A stretch of DNA of 64,000 nt from NCBI RefSeq assembly GCF_042658845.1, contig NZ_JBHSRI010000018.1, positions 248,001-312,000 of the forward strand. Reading direction: 5' to 3'. The notes below the pieces were generated by a model. That model made no database searches. It was not told the DNA's origin and saw nothing but the letters and a program-made list of their open reading frames with translations. Positions 1 to 8,563 of the stretch are shown here, in pieces. The stretch's first letter is position 1. The number at the start of each line of letters is the position of its first letter. Position numbers and translations under genes: made by a program. The stretch is from Paenisporosarcina macmurdoensis. GTDB lineage: Bacteria > Bacillota > Bacilli > Bacillales_A > Planococcaceae.

Positions 1-1
1 G

Positions 2-1006
2 ATGATGACAAAAGTCATTGACCCATGGGGCGGTTCGTATGCTGTCGAAAAATTAACAGATGAATTAATGCAAAAAGCTTGGGCGTTGATTGAAGAAATC
101 GAAGAACTTGGTGGAATGGCCAAAGCGATTGAGACAGGTTTGCCGAAAATGAAAATTGAAGAAGCAGCTGCTAAAAAACAAGCGCAAATAGATTCTGGTA
201 AAGAAATCATCATCGGTGTAAATAAATTCAGATTATCAGAAGAAGATCCAATTGATATCTTAAATATTGATAATACGGTTGTACGTCAAACACAAATTGA
301 CCGCATTGAAAAAATGAAACAATCGCGTAAAGACAATGACGTCAAACTTGCACTAACTGCCCTTACAAAGGCTGCAGAATCTGGGGAAGAAAATCTCCTT
401 GCATGTGCTGTTCAAGCTGCGAGAGTTCGTGCTACACTTGGTGAAATTTCAGATGCCATTGAAAACGTATCTGGGCGACATAAGGCGGTGATTCGTTCCG
501 TGAGTGGTGTATATAGTTCAAACTTCTCGAATGATGAAGAAATTAAAGCGGTTAAAGACATGACAGAAGATTTTAAAGAAAATGAAGGTCGACGTCCACG
601 AATTTTGATTGCCAAAATGGGTCAAGATGGACACGACCGTGGGGCTAAAGTTATTGCGACTGCTTTTGCAGATTTAGGCTTTGACGTAGATATTGGCCCG
701 TTATTCCAAACACCTGAAGAAACGTCTAGACAAGCAGCTGAAAACGACGTTCATGTAATAGGTGTTAGTTCGCTTGCTGCAGGTCATATGACACTTGTCC
801 CAGCACTTCAAAGTGAATTGAAGAAAATGGGACGTGAAGATATTCTGATCGTGGTTGGAGGAGTAATTCCTGCTCAAGATTACGCGTTTTTACGTGAAAA
901 CGGAGCTTCTGCGATTTTTGGACCAGGAACGGTCATTCCAGTGGCAGCCGCAAAAGTAATTGAAGAAATTTACCGACGTCTTGGGTACGAGGAAGTGAAG
1001 GAATAA
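2..1006 (+). CDS. Methylmalonyl-CoA mutase large subunit, C-terminal part (5' end outside the window)
   Basis: This enzyme interconverts methylmalonyl-CoA and succinyl-CoA with adenosylcobalamin in the cytoplasm. The window opens inside the gene, so the true start lies upstream and only about 334 residues are visible. They cover the end of the catalytic barrel and the cobalamin-binding domain. The DxHxxG motif is seen as GQDGHDRGAKV (about residue 210), followed by VSSLAAGHM and VVGGVIP, the usual SxL and GG elements. The stop overlaps the start of meaB by one base (TAATG), so the two are co-transcribed and probably translationally coupled. With the epimerase and carboxylase downstream it forms a propionyl-CoA route. 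Identification is secure; which subunit naming applies (mutB or scpA) is not decided here. Confidence 0.95.
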   Translation: MMTKVIDPWGGSYAVEKLTDELMQKAWALIEEIEELGGMAKAIETGLPKMKIEEAAAKKQAQIDSGKEIIIGVNKFRLSEEDPIDILNIDNTVVRQTQIDRIEKMKQSRKDNDVKLALTALTKAAESGEENLLACAVQAARVRATLGEISDAIENVSGRHKAVIRSVSGVYSSNFSNDEEIKAVKDMTEDFKENEGRRPRILIAKMGQDGHDRGAKVIATAFADLGFDVDIGPLFQTPEETSRQAAENDVHVIGVSSLAAGHMTLVPALQSELKKMGREDILIVVGGVIPAQDYAFLRENGASAIFGPGTVIPVAAAKVIEEIYRRLGYEEVKE

Positions 1007-2100
1007 TGGAAGGTCAAGAGAACCAGCAGAAAAGCGCTATGAATGTCATGAGTGGACTTAAGTCGACTCATGACGGCATGGGGCAAACGACTCGAAAGCA
1101 ATTTCGAAGGTCTCATAAAAAAGAGATTTCTGTCGATGATTTTTCTCGTGAAATTCGTCATGGTTCTAGGCTCCATTTGGCTAAAGCCATCACGTTGCTT
1201 GAAAGTACGGTAGCTGAAGATAAACGAACAGGTCAGCGCTTACTGCAAGAACTTCTTCCGCATACGGGAAATAGTATTCGAATTGGCATAACTGGAGTTC
1301 CAGGTGCCGGGAAAAGTACATTTATCGAGGCATTTGGTAAACATTTATGCGAAATGGGATATAAAGTAGCAGTTCTTGCTATAGATCCTAGCTCAAGCAT
1401 ATCCGGGGGAAGTATTTTAGGCGATAAAACAAGAATGGAAGAACTCGTTCGACACGAAAACGCTTTTATTCGACCATCCCCAACTGCAGGTACATTAGGT
1501 GGCGTTCATAAAAAAACGCGAGAAAACATGTTACTGTGTGAAGCTGCAGGATATGATGTCATCTTAATAGAAACTGTCGGTGTAGGACAGAGCGAAACGA
1601 TTGTCCGTGGCATGGTAGATTTCTTTATGTTATTAGTGTTGACGGGTGCTGGGGACGAACTCCAGGGGATGAAAAAGGGCATTATGGAATTAGCCGATTT
1701 GTTAGTCGTACACAAAGCAGATGGTGATAACGCGAAAATGTCGAAAAAAACCGCTGCTGAATACGAACAAATTCTTCATTTTCTGCAACCAGCAACGCCA
1801 GGATGGACTACAAAAGCTATGCCCGTGTCTTCTATTGAACACATCGGTATAAATGAAGTATGGCAAATCATTCGTAAGTTCAAAGAGACACTCATAACCT
1901 CTGGTGTTTTCGAAGATCGACGCCAGTCCCAAACGAAAGATTGGTTCCATACCATGATTACAGATCGATTAATGGATAATTTTTATGAATTACCTGATAC
2001 GAAGTCACAAGTGAAATTGTTAGAGCATGAAATTTTGCAAGGCGATATGACGGTTTCTCAAGCCGTTGAAAATTTATTTCCACGCACGCTTAAAACATAG
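1006..2100 (+). CDS. meaB: Methylmalonyl-CoA mutase-associated GTPase MeaB
   Basis: MeaB is a G3E-family P-loop GTPase that gates cobalamin loading and protects methylmalonyl-CoA mutase. Walker A is GVPGAGKSTF at about residue 97, and the later segments DPSSSISGGSILGDKTRM and ETVGVGQSE are typical of the family. The 364-residue length includes an N-terminal extension of about 60 residues before the GTPase core, common in Bacillales homologues. The ATG overlaps the stop of the mutase gene, and position next to its client enzyme supports the role. Confidence 0.95.
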   Translation: MEGQENQQKSAMNVMSGLKSTHDGMGQTTRKQFRRSHKKEISVDDFSREIRHGSRLHLAKAITLLESTVAEDKRTGQRLLQELLPHTGNSIRIGITGVPGAGKSTFIEAFGKHLCEMGYKVAVLAIDPSSSISGGSILGDKTRMEELVRHENAFIRPSPTAGTLGGVHKKTRENMLLCEAAGYDVILIETVGVGQSETIVRGMVDFFMLLVLTGAGDELQGMKKGIMELADLLVVHKADGDNAKMSKKTAAEYEQILHFLQPATPGWTTKAMPVSSIEHIGINEVWQIIRKFKETLITSGVFEDRRQSQTKDWFHTMITDRLMDNFYELPDTKSQVKLLEHEILQGDMTVSQAVENLFPRTLKT

Positions 2101-2161
2101 GTTTTGCGTGTCTATTAATGAACTGCTATTATTAGAATGAAGTTCGAGAGGAGTTTTACAA

Positions 2162-2602
2162 ATGAACATGGATTTTAACTTATTAATGAATGATATAGTA
2201 CGACAAGCACGCGGTGAAATGGAAGCAAGTGGGTATGAACAATTAAATTCTCCAGATGACGTTGAACAAGCATTTGCTCGTAAAGGTACTTCACTAGTCA
2301 TGATCAACTCAGTGTGTGGTTGTGCAGGCGGAATTGCTCGTCCAGCAGCTGCCAATGCAGTACATTACGATAAACGTCCAGATCATTTAGTTACCGTATT
2401 TGCAGGACAAGATAAAGAAGCAACTGCTCAAGCACGTATGCTTTTTGGTGAAGAACACTTACCTTCATCACCGTCATTCGTTCTTTTGAAAGATGGACAA
2501 GCTGTTGCTGAAATTGGTCGCCACGAAATAGAAGGTCATGATCCAATGTCAGTTATCGCTCATATTCAATCACTTTTTGAAGAGCATTGTGACGAACTAT
2601 AA
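2162..2602 (+). CDS. brxB: Bacilliredoxin, BrxA/BrxB (YqiW/YphP) family
   Basis: Bacilliredoxins remove bacillithiol from S-bacillithiolated proteins in the cytoplasm. The active site is the CGC motif in NSVCGCAGGIARPAA (about residues 52-66), which distinguishes the family from CxxC thioredoxins. The 146-residue length is normal. The start is set by GAGAGGAG a few bases upstream of ATG 2162. The neighbour downstream is a YqjA-like gene, as in B. subtilis, so this is probably the YqiW (BrxB) orthologue rather than YphP (BrxA); that choice rests on synteny. Confidence 0.93.
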   Translation: MNMDFNLLMNDIVRQARGEMEASGYEQLNSPDDVEQAFARKGTSLVMINSVCGCAGGIARPAAANAVHYDKRPDHLVTVFAGQDKEATAQARMLFGEEHLPSSPSFVLLKDGQAVAEIGRHEIEGHDPMSVIAHIQSLFEEHCDEL

Positions 2603-2607
2603 AAATT

Positions 2608-2636
2608 AGAGGGGCACTATTCAGTGCTCTTTTTTG
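2608..2636 (+). terminator. Rho-independent terminator after brxB
   Basis: An imperfect hairpin (AGAGGGGCACT / AGTGCTCT with a four-base loop) is followed by a run of six Ts, a few bases after the brxB stop. Confidence 0.8.
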
Positions 2637-2671
2637 TTCAGATATAAACTAACCCTCTTTTGAATCGGGTG

Positions 2672-2818
2672 GTTGTCCATTCAGCATGCTTAGTCGTCCA
2701 TTCACTATGCTAAGTGGTCCATTCAGACGGGGGTGTTGTCCACTCACTGTGTGTTGTTGTCCATTCGCTTGGAGAAGGACACTATTCCACTGGAGAAGGA
2801 CACCTGTTTCTAAAGTAT
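2672..2818. repeat. Degenerate 21-bp tandem repeat, about seven units
   Basis: Units start at 2672, 2693, 2714, 2735, 2756, 2777 and 2798, exactly 21 bp apart. The first five start with GTNGTCCAYTC; the last two carry the related GGACAC phase and share GGAGAA ends. A 64-codon open frame runs through on the minus strand only because the unit length is a multiple of three; it has no convincing start signal. No function can be assigned. Confidence 0.8.
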
Positions 2819-2875
2819 TTGCGTTTCTTTCAGTAAGTTGCACTTTACACTTTTCTAAAGAAAGATGGTGTAGAA

Positions 2876-3865
2876 ATGGATTTCCGACGTTTTCGAATCG
2901 GTTATCGTACGTTGAAAACAGCGGTTGGAGCTAGTATTGCCATGCTCATCGCCATGTTTTTGAATTTAGATTATTATAGTTCTGCATTTATATTAACGGT
3001 ATTATGTATTCAACCCACTAAACGAAAATCAGTACGGGCAGTCTATTCTCGAATCATTGCAAGCGTCATTGGGGTTGGATTCGCTTTCATCTTTTTTGAA
3101 GGAATCGCGTATCATCCACTAGTTTTTGGTCTTATATTAATTTTATTTATTCCAACGCTCGTTTCTTTAAGATTTCAAGATGGTTTTGTTTCAAGTGTTG
3201 TCATTCTCCTTCATTTATTTGATGCCAAAGAATTAACGTGGTCACTATTGTGGAATGAAACCCAATTAATGGCGGTCGGTTTTGGTATTGCGTTGTTAGT
3301 TAACACGTACATGCCATCCATTGAAAAAGATTTAAAGAAATACCGTTTGGATTTAGAGTCTTTGTATTCGAAAATTTTTCATGAAATTGCGTTGTATTTA
3401 CGTAATGGGGATTCTGACTGGGATGGCAAAGAGCTCGTCCAAGCTGCTGAAGTGATTGAAAAAGGGAAAGCACTTGCTTACCAAGATGTTGAAAACCATT
3501 TAAATCGAAGACAAAATCTTTATTATCTATATTTTGATATGCGCGAACAACAGTTCGAAATTATTGAGAGAGTACTCCCGAAAATCACTGCGTTACCAGT
3601 TACTATTTCTCACTCACATCATGTGGGGGAATTTATTGAGGATTTGGCCAACCATGTGCATTCTGGAAATACTGCGAATACCTTTATCTCGAAATTGGAT
3701 GATGTAAAAGAAGAATTCTCGAAGATGCCACTCCCAACAGATCATGAAAACTTTTTGGCAATGGCTGCTCTGTATCAGTTTATTGAAGAAATGGAACAAT
3801 ATTTACAAATTAAACGAAGCTTTATAGGTTTCAAAATGAAAAAAAAGACAGCTGCGAAGGAGTAA
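2876..3865 (+). CDS. yqjA: Aromatic acid exporter family protein (YqjA-like, FUSC-type membrane protein)
   Basis: The N-terminal half (about residues 13-145) is strongly hydrophobic with several predicted membrane segments. The second half is a charged cytoplasmic region rich in Glu, Lys and His. This two-part layout and the 329-residue length match the ArAE/FUSC-like family that includes B. subtilis YqjA. The substrate is not known. ATG 2876 follows AAAGAAAGATGG. The gene follows brxB and precedes the methylmalonyl-CoA epimerase gene, as in the B. subtilis yqiW-yqjA-yqjC order. It ends in a terminator shared with convergent prli42. Confidence 0.85.
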   Translation: MDFRRFRIGYRTLKTAVGASIAMLIAMFLNLDYYSSAFILTVLCIQPTKRKSVRAVYSRIIASVIGVGFAFIFFEGIAYHPLVFGLILILFIPTLVSLRFQDGFVSSVVILLHLFDAKELTWSLLWNETQLMAVGFGIALLVNTYMPSIEKDLKKYRLDLESLYSKIFHEIALYLRNGDSDWDGKELVQAAEVIEKGKALAYQDVENHLNRRQNLYYLYFDMREQQFEIIERVLPKITALPVTISHSHHVGEFIEDLANHVHSGNTANTFISKLDDVKEEFSKMPLPTDHENFLAMAALYQFIEEMEQYLQIKRSFIGFKMKKKTAAKE

Positions 3866-3888
3866 TCATTCCTTCAAAGCTGTTTTTT
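3848..3888. terminator. Bidirectional terminator between yqjA and prli42
   Basis: A 14-bp near-perfect stem (3848-3861 with 3870-3883) has a T-run at 3883-3888 and an A-run at 3841-3846, so it can terminate transcription from both sides. It overlaps the yqjA stop and the prli42 stop. Confidence 0.85.
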
Positions 3889-3982
3889 AGAAAAATAAAC
3901 TTAATCCAAACAAGGCACTTGATAAAACCATCATGATAATCATTACATAGACAATGAACTTACGAAAATTTGCATTACGCAT
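3887..3982 (-). CDS. prli42: Stressosome-associated miniprotein Prli42 (31 aa)
   Basis: This very short gene reads MRNANFRKFIVY then a membrane segment ending SALFGLSLFF: a basic N-terminus and one transmembrane helix, 31 residues. Prli42 of Listeria is a 31-residue membrane peptide that anchors the stressosome and is conserved across Bacillales; length, topology and charge pattern agree. AAAGGAG lies eight bases upstream of the ATG at 3982 on the minus strand. It is convergent with yqjA and divergent from the epimerase gene. The identification is from pattern and location, not from a search. Confidence 0.85.
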   Translation of the reverse strand: MRNANFRKFIVYVMIIMMVLSSALFGLSLFF

Positions 3983-4108
3983 GAGATACAACTCCTTTAC
4001 CTATCTATTCTTAAGTGTAGTAGATATTGAAAAAATTCTCAAGAGGTAGAGTTTTCAAAAAGAAATCGGTACAATAGAGAATGGAGAAGACAGAAGGGTG
4101 TGGCTATT

Positions 4109-4519
4109 TTGAAAAAGGTTGATCATATCGGCATTGCCGTTAGAAATCTAGATGAAACAATCCCTTACTATACGGAAACACTTGGTTTAAAAGTTTTAAA
4201 AATAGAAGAAGTAGCTTCTGAATCAGTTCGTGTAGCATTCATTGATGCTGGGAACGTAAAACTGGAGTTACTAGAGCCTATGTCTGAGCAAAGTGCCATT
4301 CATACGTTTATTGAAAAAAAAGGTGAAGGCATTCACCATATCGCTTTTGGAGTCGAAGGCATTGAAGAACGAATGATTGAACTACGCGAAAAAGGCATTC
4401 GAATTTTAAATGAACAACCGAAAATCGGAGCGGGTGGAGCAAAAGTAGCTTTTGTACATCCTAAATCTTCATTCGGAGTGCTTTATGAATTATGTGATAA
4501 AAGCGGTTTAAAGGGGTAA
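4109..4519 (+). CDS. mce: Methylmalonyl-CoA epimerase (YqjC)
   Basis: The enzyme epimerises (2S)- and (2R)-methylmalonyl-CoA, linking propionyl-CoA carboxylase with the mutase. The protein is a glyoxalase/VOC-fold chain starting KKVDHIGIAV, with the metal-site histidines in DHIGIAV and IHHIAFGV and a late Glu in LYELCD. TTG 4109 is preferred because AGAAGGG sits about ten bases upstream; an in-frame GTG at 4100 lies too close to that site. The stop is seven bases before the carboxylase start, suggesting one transcript. Confidence 0.93.
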   Translation: MKKVDHIGIAVRNLDETIPYYTETLGLKVLKIEEVASESVRVAFIDAGNVKLELLEPMSEQSAIHTFIEKKGEGIHHIAFGVEGIEERMIELREKGIRILNEQPKIGAGGAKVAFVHPKSSFGVLYELCDKSGLKG

Positions 4520-4525
4520 AAAAAC

Positions 4526-7204
4526 ATGGACATTTATGAGAAAATTAACGATTTATATGATCGCAAGCGAGAGATTGAGCTAGGCGGTGGAGATGAACGA
4601 ATTGAAAAGCAGCATGCAAAAGGTAAATTAACAGCGCGTGAACGTATTGATTTATTAGTCGATAAAGGGACCTTTGTTGAATTGAATCCATTTATTGAGC
4701 ACAGAACAGTTGATTTTGGTATGGATACGCAAAAAGGTCCAGGAGAAGGCGTGGTAACTGGGTACGGAAAAGTAAATGGCCGTGCTATTTACTTATTCTC
4801 ACAAGACTTTACCGTATTTGGTGGAGCACTAGGCGAAATGCATGCGATGAAAATTGCCAATGTGATGGATTTAGCTGCTAAAAACGGTGCTCCATTTATC
4901 GGATTAAATGATTCTGGTGGCGCACGTATTCAAGAAGGTGTCGTTTCTCTTGATGGGTATGGACATATTTTCTATCGAAATGCTATTTACTCTGGTGTGA
5001 TTCCACAAATCTCGGTCATTTTGGGACCTTGTGCTGGTGGTGCTGTATATTCTCCAGCCATTACTGATTTTGTCTTCATGGTTGATAAAACGAGCCAAAT
5101 GTTTATTACCGGTCCGAAAGTAATTGAAACTGTAACAGGTGAAAAAATTTCTGCAGAAGACTTGGGCGGTTCAAAAGTACATAATGCCATTAGTGGTAAT
5201 GCTCACTTCCGTGCAGAAACTGAACAAGAAATCTTACAACAAGTAAGAGATTTATTAAGCTACTTGCCTCAAAATAACGACGAAAAGCCACCGCGTTTAG
5301 AAGTGGACCATCTTGACGACTATCGTCCAGAATTAACTGAGGTCATTCCTTTCGAAGCTATTCGACCTTATGATATACGCAGAGTAATTGAACAAGTAGT
5401 GGATCAAGATTCATTCATGGAAGTACAAAAAGAATTCGCTCGTAATGTTGTCATTGGACTAGCCCGAATTAAAGGCGAAGTCGTTGGTTTAGTTTGTAAC
5501 CAACCTAAAGTGATGGCGGGTGGACTAGATATCGATTCTTCGGATAAAGCAGCTCGTTTTATTCGATTCTGTGACTCATTTAATATTCCAATTATCACGT
5601 TTGAAGATGTAACCGGATTCTTCCCAGGAATAAAACAAGAGCATGGAGGAATCATTCGCCATGGTGCTAAAATTTTATATGCGTATTCAGAAGCAACCGT
5701 TCCTAAAATGACCGTTATCTTACGTAAAGCATATGGCGGCGCGTATGTGGCACTTAACTCGAAGTCAATTGGAGCAGATTTGGTGTTCTCTTGGCCAAAT
5801 GCAGAGATTGCCGTGATGGGTCCACAGGGAGCAGCGAACGTAATCTTTTCCCGGGAAATCGCGCAAAGCGACAATCCTGAACTAACGCGCGCGACAAAAA
5901 TCGAGGAATATCGCGAAAAATTCGCAAACCCATACGTAGCCGCAGCACGTGGAATGGTCGACGATGTTATAGACCCTCGCGAAACACGTATTAAACTAAT
6001 TCAAGCATTAGATATGATGCGCAATAAAAAAGAAACACGACCAGCTAAAAAGCATGGGATATCCCACTATAAAGGAGTTTTTCAATTGACCAATCAACGA
6101 TTAGTTGATGAATTTTTAGAACTTATCCAGATTGATTCTGAAACAAAACATGAGCAACTTATTGCACCTATTTTAACAGGGAAATTAGAAGCTTTAGGTT
6201 TTGATGTATTCGAAGACGATTCTGCTGTCAAGAGTGGACATGGGGCAGGCAATTTAATCGCCACTTTAAAAGGTAGTAAGTCTGATGTAGAAACTATTTA
6301 TTTCACGACTCATATGGATACAGTAGTGCCTGGTAAAGGAATTAAGCCTGAATTACGTGAAGATGGCTATATTTATTCTGACGGCACAACTATTTTAGGT
6401 GCCGATGACAAAGCAGGTATTGCCGCTTTATTCGACATGGTTAAACGATTGAAAGAAGAATCAATTAAACACGGAGATATTCAATTCATTATTACAGCAG
6501 GCGAAGAAAGTGGCTTAGCTGGAGCAAAACACTTGGATCCTTCACTAATTACGGCGAAATATGGCTTTGCCGTGGATTCTGATGGAAAAGTTGGCGGTAT
6601 TGTAACAGCAGCACCTTACCAAGCTAAAATTCGTGCGAAGATTCTTGGTAAAACTGCTCATGCAGGTGTTGCACCCGAAAAAGGCATATCTGCCATTAAT
6701 ATCGCTTCTAAATCAATTGCAAAAATGACTTTAGGCCGTATCGATGAAGAAACGACTGCAAATATCGGACGTTTTGAAGGTGGAAGTGCCACAAATATCG
6801 TGTGCGATGAAGTGAATATTTTAGCAGAAGCTCGTTCAATTGTCCCTGAGAAATTGGATAAACAAACAGCACACATGAAATCTGTTTTTGAAGAAACAGC
6901 GGCTGCCATGGGTGGACAAGCGGAAATCGACATTCAATTAATGTACCCGGGATTCCGCTTTGGTGAAGAAGAGCCTGTAACACAAGTAGCTGTACAAGCT
7001 GTTAAAAACCTTGGATTAACGCCGAAACTAGGCACAAGTGGTGGAGGCAGTGATGCGAATATCATTGCTGGATTCGGGATTCCAACGGTAAACTTATCTG
7101 TTGGCTATGAAGAAATTCATACGAAAAATGAACGTATGCCTGTTGCAGAACTTGAGAAATTATCAGATTTACTAGTGGAGATTGTCAAAGTAACTGCTAA
7201 ATAA
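4526..7204 (+). CDS. Propionyl-CoA carboxylase beta subunit (YqjD) fused in frame to an M20-type peptidase (YqjE) by an apparent one-base deletion
   Basis: Residues 1 to about 511 are a biotin-dependent acyl-CoA carboxyltransferase. The N-terminal half has NDSGGARIQEGV and GPCAGGAVYSPA; the C-terminal half has DVTGFFPG and AYGGAYVALNSK. From about residue 521 the chain is a zinc peptidase of the PepT-like M20 family. The join reads KKHG-ISHYKGVFQ-LTNQRL. Adding one A after the GGG at 6056-6058 restores KKHGNIPL followed by TAA at 6070, the usual C-terminus of this carboxylase family. The peptidase's own ribosome binding site (AAAGGAG, 6071-6077) and TTG start (6086) remain intact within the join. 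The locus was therefore almost certainly two genes. Whether the fusion is a real mutation or a sequencing error cannot be told here. Confidence 0.9.
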   Translation: MDIYEKINDLYDRKREIELGGGDERIEKQHAKGKLTARERIDLLVDKGTFVELNPFIEHRTVDFGMDTQKGPGEGVVTGYGKVNGRAIYLFSQDFTVFGGALGEMHAMKIANVMDLAAKNGAPFIGLNDSGGARIQEGVVSLDGYGHIFYRNAIYSGVIPQISVILGPCAGGAVYSPAITDFVFMVDKTSQMFITGPKVIETVTGEKISAEDLGGSKVHNAISGNAHFRAETEQEILQQVRDLLSYLPQNNDEKPPRLEVDHLDDYRPELTEVIPFEAIRPYDIRRVIEQVVDQDSFMEVQKEFARNVVIGLARIKGEVVGLVCNQPKVMAGGLDIDSSDKAARFIRFCDSFNIPIITFEDVTGFFPGIKQEHGGIIRHGAKILYAYSEATVPKMTVILRKAYGGAYVALNSKSIGADLVFSWPNAEIAVMGPQGAANVIFSREIAQSDNPELTRATKIEEYREKFANPYVAAARGMVDDVIDPRETRIKLIQALDMMRNKKETRPAKKHGISHYKGVFQLTNQRLVDEFLELIQIDSETKHEQLIAPILTGKLEALGFDVFEDDSAVKSGHGAGNLIATLKGSKSDVETIYFTTHMDTVVPGKGIKPELREDGYIYSDGTTILGADDKAGIAALFDMVKRLKEESIKHGDIQFIITAGEESGLAGAKHLDPSLITAKYGFAVDSDGKVGGIVTAAPYQAKIRAKILGKTAHAGVAPEKGISAINIASKSIAKMTLGRIDEETTANIGRFEGGSATNIVCDEVNILAEARSIVPEKLDKQTAHMKSVFEETAAAMGGQAEIDIQLMYPGFRFGEEEPVTQVAVQAVKNLGLTPKLGTSGGGSDANIIAGFGIPTVNLSVGYEEIHTKNERMPVAELEKLSDLLVEIVKVTAK
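6086..7204 (+). CDS. yqjE: M20/M42-family peptidase, PepT-like (YqjE), from its internal native start
   Basis: Reading from TTG 6086, with AAAGGAG eight bases upstream, gives a 372-residue cytoplasmic peptidase of normal length. Likely metal and catalytic residues occur in THMDTVVPG, GADDKAGIAAL, TAGEESGLAGA, VDSDG and near the end in EEIHTKNERM, the order seen in tripeptidase T-like enzymes. It lies in the same frame as the upstream carboxylase, so it can be made as part of the 892-residue chain or on its own. A strong terminator follows. Confidence 0.85.
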   Translation: MTNQRLVDEFLELIQIDSETKHEQLIAPILTGKLEALGFDVFEDDSAVKSGHGAGNLIATLKGSKSDVETIYFTTHMDTVVPGKGIKPELREDGYIYSDGTTILGADDKAGIAALFDMVKRLKEESIKHGDIQFIITAGEESGLAGAKHLDPSLITAKYGFAVDSDGKVGGIVTAAPYQAKIRAKILGKTAHAGVAPEKGISAINIASKSIAKMTLGRIDEETTANIGRFEGGSATNIVCDEVNILAEARSIVPEKLDKQTAHMKSVFEETAAAMGGQAEIDIQLMYPGFRFGEEEPVTQVAVQAVKNLGLTPKLGTSGGGSDANIIAGFGIPTVNLSVGYEEIHTKNERMPVAELEKLSDLLVEIVKVTAK

Positions 7205-7224
7205 GGTTAAAAATTTTTGGAATT

Positions 7225-7257
7225 GAGATGTCAGGATGCCCCTGACATCTCTTTTTT
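7225..7257 (+). terminator. Terminator after the yqjE part
   Basis: A perfect 11-bp stem GAGATGTCAGG / CCTGACATCTC with a five-base loop is followed by six Ts. It ends the mce-yqjD-yqjE transcript and argues against a dinB start at ATG 7261. Confidence 0.92.
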
Positions 7258-7296
7258 GTTATGATTAAGGTAAGTACAAGTAGAGGCGATGAGGAC

Positions 7297-8562
7297 ATGA
7301 CAAGCATAAAACGAGTAACTTCTCGAATTATTTTTCATATTGATATGAATAGTTTTTATGCGTCTGTTGAGCAATCATACGATCCCAGCTTAAAAGGGAA
7401 AGCAATTGCCATTGCAGGAAATCCAAAAGAACGTCGTGGAATTCTAGTAACCTGTTCCTACGAAGCTCGTGCAAAAGGCGTTTATACAACGATGAGTGTT
7501 TGGGAAGCAAAACGTAAATGTCCTGAGCTAATTTTATTGCCACCTAATTTTGAGCGATATCGAATTGCATCGCAAGCGATGTTTGAAGTATTGAGATCAT
7601 ATACGAAACAAGTAGAACCAGTGTCAATTGACGAAGGCTATATGGACGTTACTGATATTGATGGACCAATGACAGCTCTTCAAATAGCTGATGACATACA
7701 AACGAGGCTGTTAACAGAACTGGATTTGCCTTGTTCAATTGGTATTGCTCCGAATAAATTCTTAGCCAAAACGGCATCAAATCTTAAGAAACCAATGGGC
7801 ATTACGGTGTTACGTAGACGTGACATCGATAAAATACTTTGGCCACTGCCCGTTCTCGACATGCATGGAGTTGGAGAAAGTACGGCCAAAAAATTGTACA
7901 GTATCGGATTACAAACAATTGGCGATATTGCTAAAGCAGAAGAAGGTTTATTAAAAGAAACACTCGGGAAAAATGGACCTCGATTAAAAAAACGAGCAAA
8001 TGGATTTGATGAACGGGCTGTCGATCCTGATTCCGTTTATGATACGAAAAGTGTTGGGAATTCAACCACTTTACCTAGTGATGAAAGTGATCTTTATGAA
8101 TTGAAAAAAGTGTTCAAAAGTTTAACTTCAAAAGTAGCCAATCGTTTGGAAGCGAAACGGTTAGCTGGCCCAACGGTTTCCATCCAAATACGGGATTCAG
8201 ATTGGAAGAATTCTTCACGAAGTCAGTCGTTTCGCAACTTGATTTATGAAAAAGATAAAATATTTGAAGTTGCGTGGACCTTATTTACGAAAAATTGGGA
8301 TGGTCAGCCGATACGATTATTAGGTGTGACTGTTAGTAATGTGGTTGATCGAGTAGACTTTACGGAACAACTATCTATTTACAACTTTGAAGAACACGCT
8401 AAAGTAGAGCCGATTTTAAATTTAGTCGAGTCTCTTCAACAAAGATTTGGTAAAGAAATGATTACTAGAGGTCAAACTCAAGTTAGAAAGCCAACGTATG
8501 AATCTAAAACGAGTTTTAGTAAAGATCTTTTAGATGATCACAAAGATAGGGAGAACAAGTGA
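7297..8562 (+). CDS. dinB: DNA polymerase IV (Y family, DinB/YqjH)
   Basis: This is a translesion DNA polymerase. The palm motifs are visible: DMNSFYASVEQ near the N-terminus and SIDEGYMDVT around residue 110, carrying the metal-binding carboxylates. The little-finger region follows to about residue 400. I chose ATG 7297 (421 residues), with TAGAGG upstream, because the in-frame ATG at 7261 falls directly after the terminator T-run. The gene precedes rnz by one base. The YqjH position agrees with B. subtilis. No LexA box is seen upstream, unlike the second Y-family gene at 56781. Confidence 0.93.
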   Translation: MTSIKRVTSRIIFHIDMNSFYASVEQSYDPSLKGKAIAIAGNPKERRGILVTCSYEARAKGVYTTMSVWEAKRKCPELILLPPNFERYRIASQAMFEVLRSYTKQVEPVSIDEGYMDVTDIDGPMTALQIADDIQTRLLTELDLPCSIGIAPNKFLAKTASNLKKPMGITVLRRRDIDKILWPLPVLDMHGVGESTAKKLYSIGLQTIGDIAKAEEGLLKETLGKNGPRLKKRANGFDERAVDPDSVYDTKSVGNSTTLPSDESDLYELKKVFKSLTSKVANRLEAKRLAGPTVSIQIRDSDWKNSSRSQSFRNLIYEKDKIFEVAWTLFTKNWDGQPIRLLGVTVSNVVDRVDFTEQLSIYNFEEHAKVEPILNLVESLQQRFGKEMITRGQTQVRKPTYESKTSFSKDLLDDHKDRENK

Positions 8563-8563
8563 T

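Noticed and set aside
2672..2818. CRISPR array
   Set aside because: Repeats are contiguous 21-bp units without unique spacers, and no cas genes are in the window.
2649..2843. 64-codon minus-strand frame over the 21-bp repeats
   Set aside because: The unit length is a multiple of three, so open frames arise by repetition; there is no ribosome binding site.
5404..5874. 156-codon minus-strand frame opposite the carboxylase
   Set aside because: It mirrors the coding strand of a strongly conserved gene and has no start signal.
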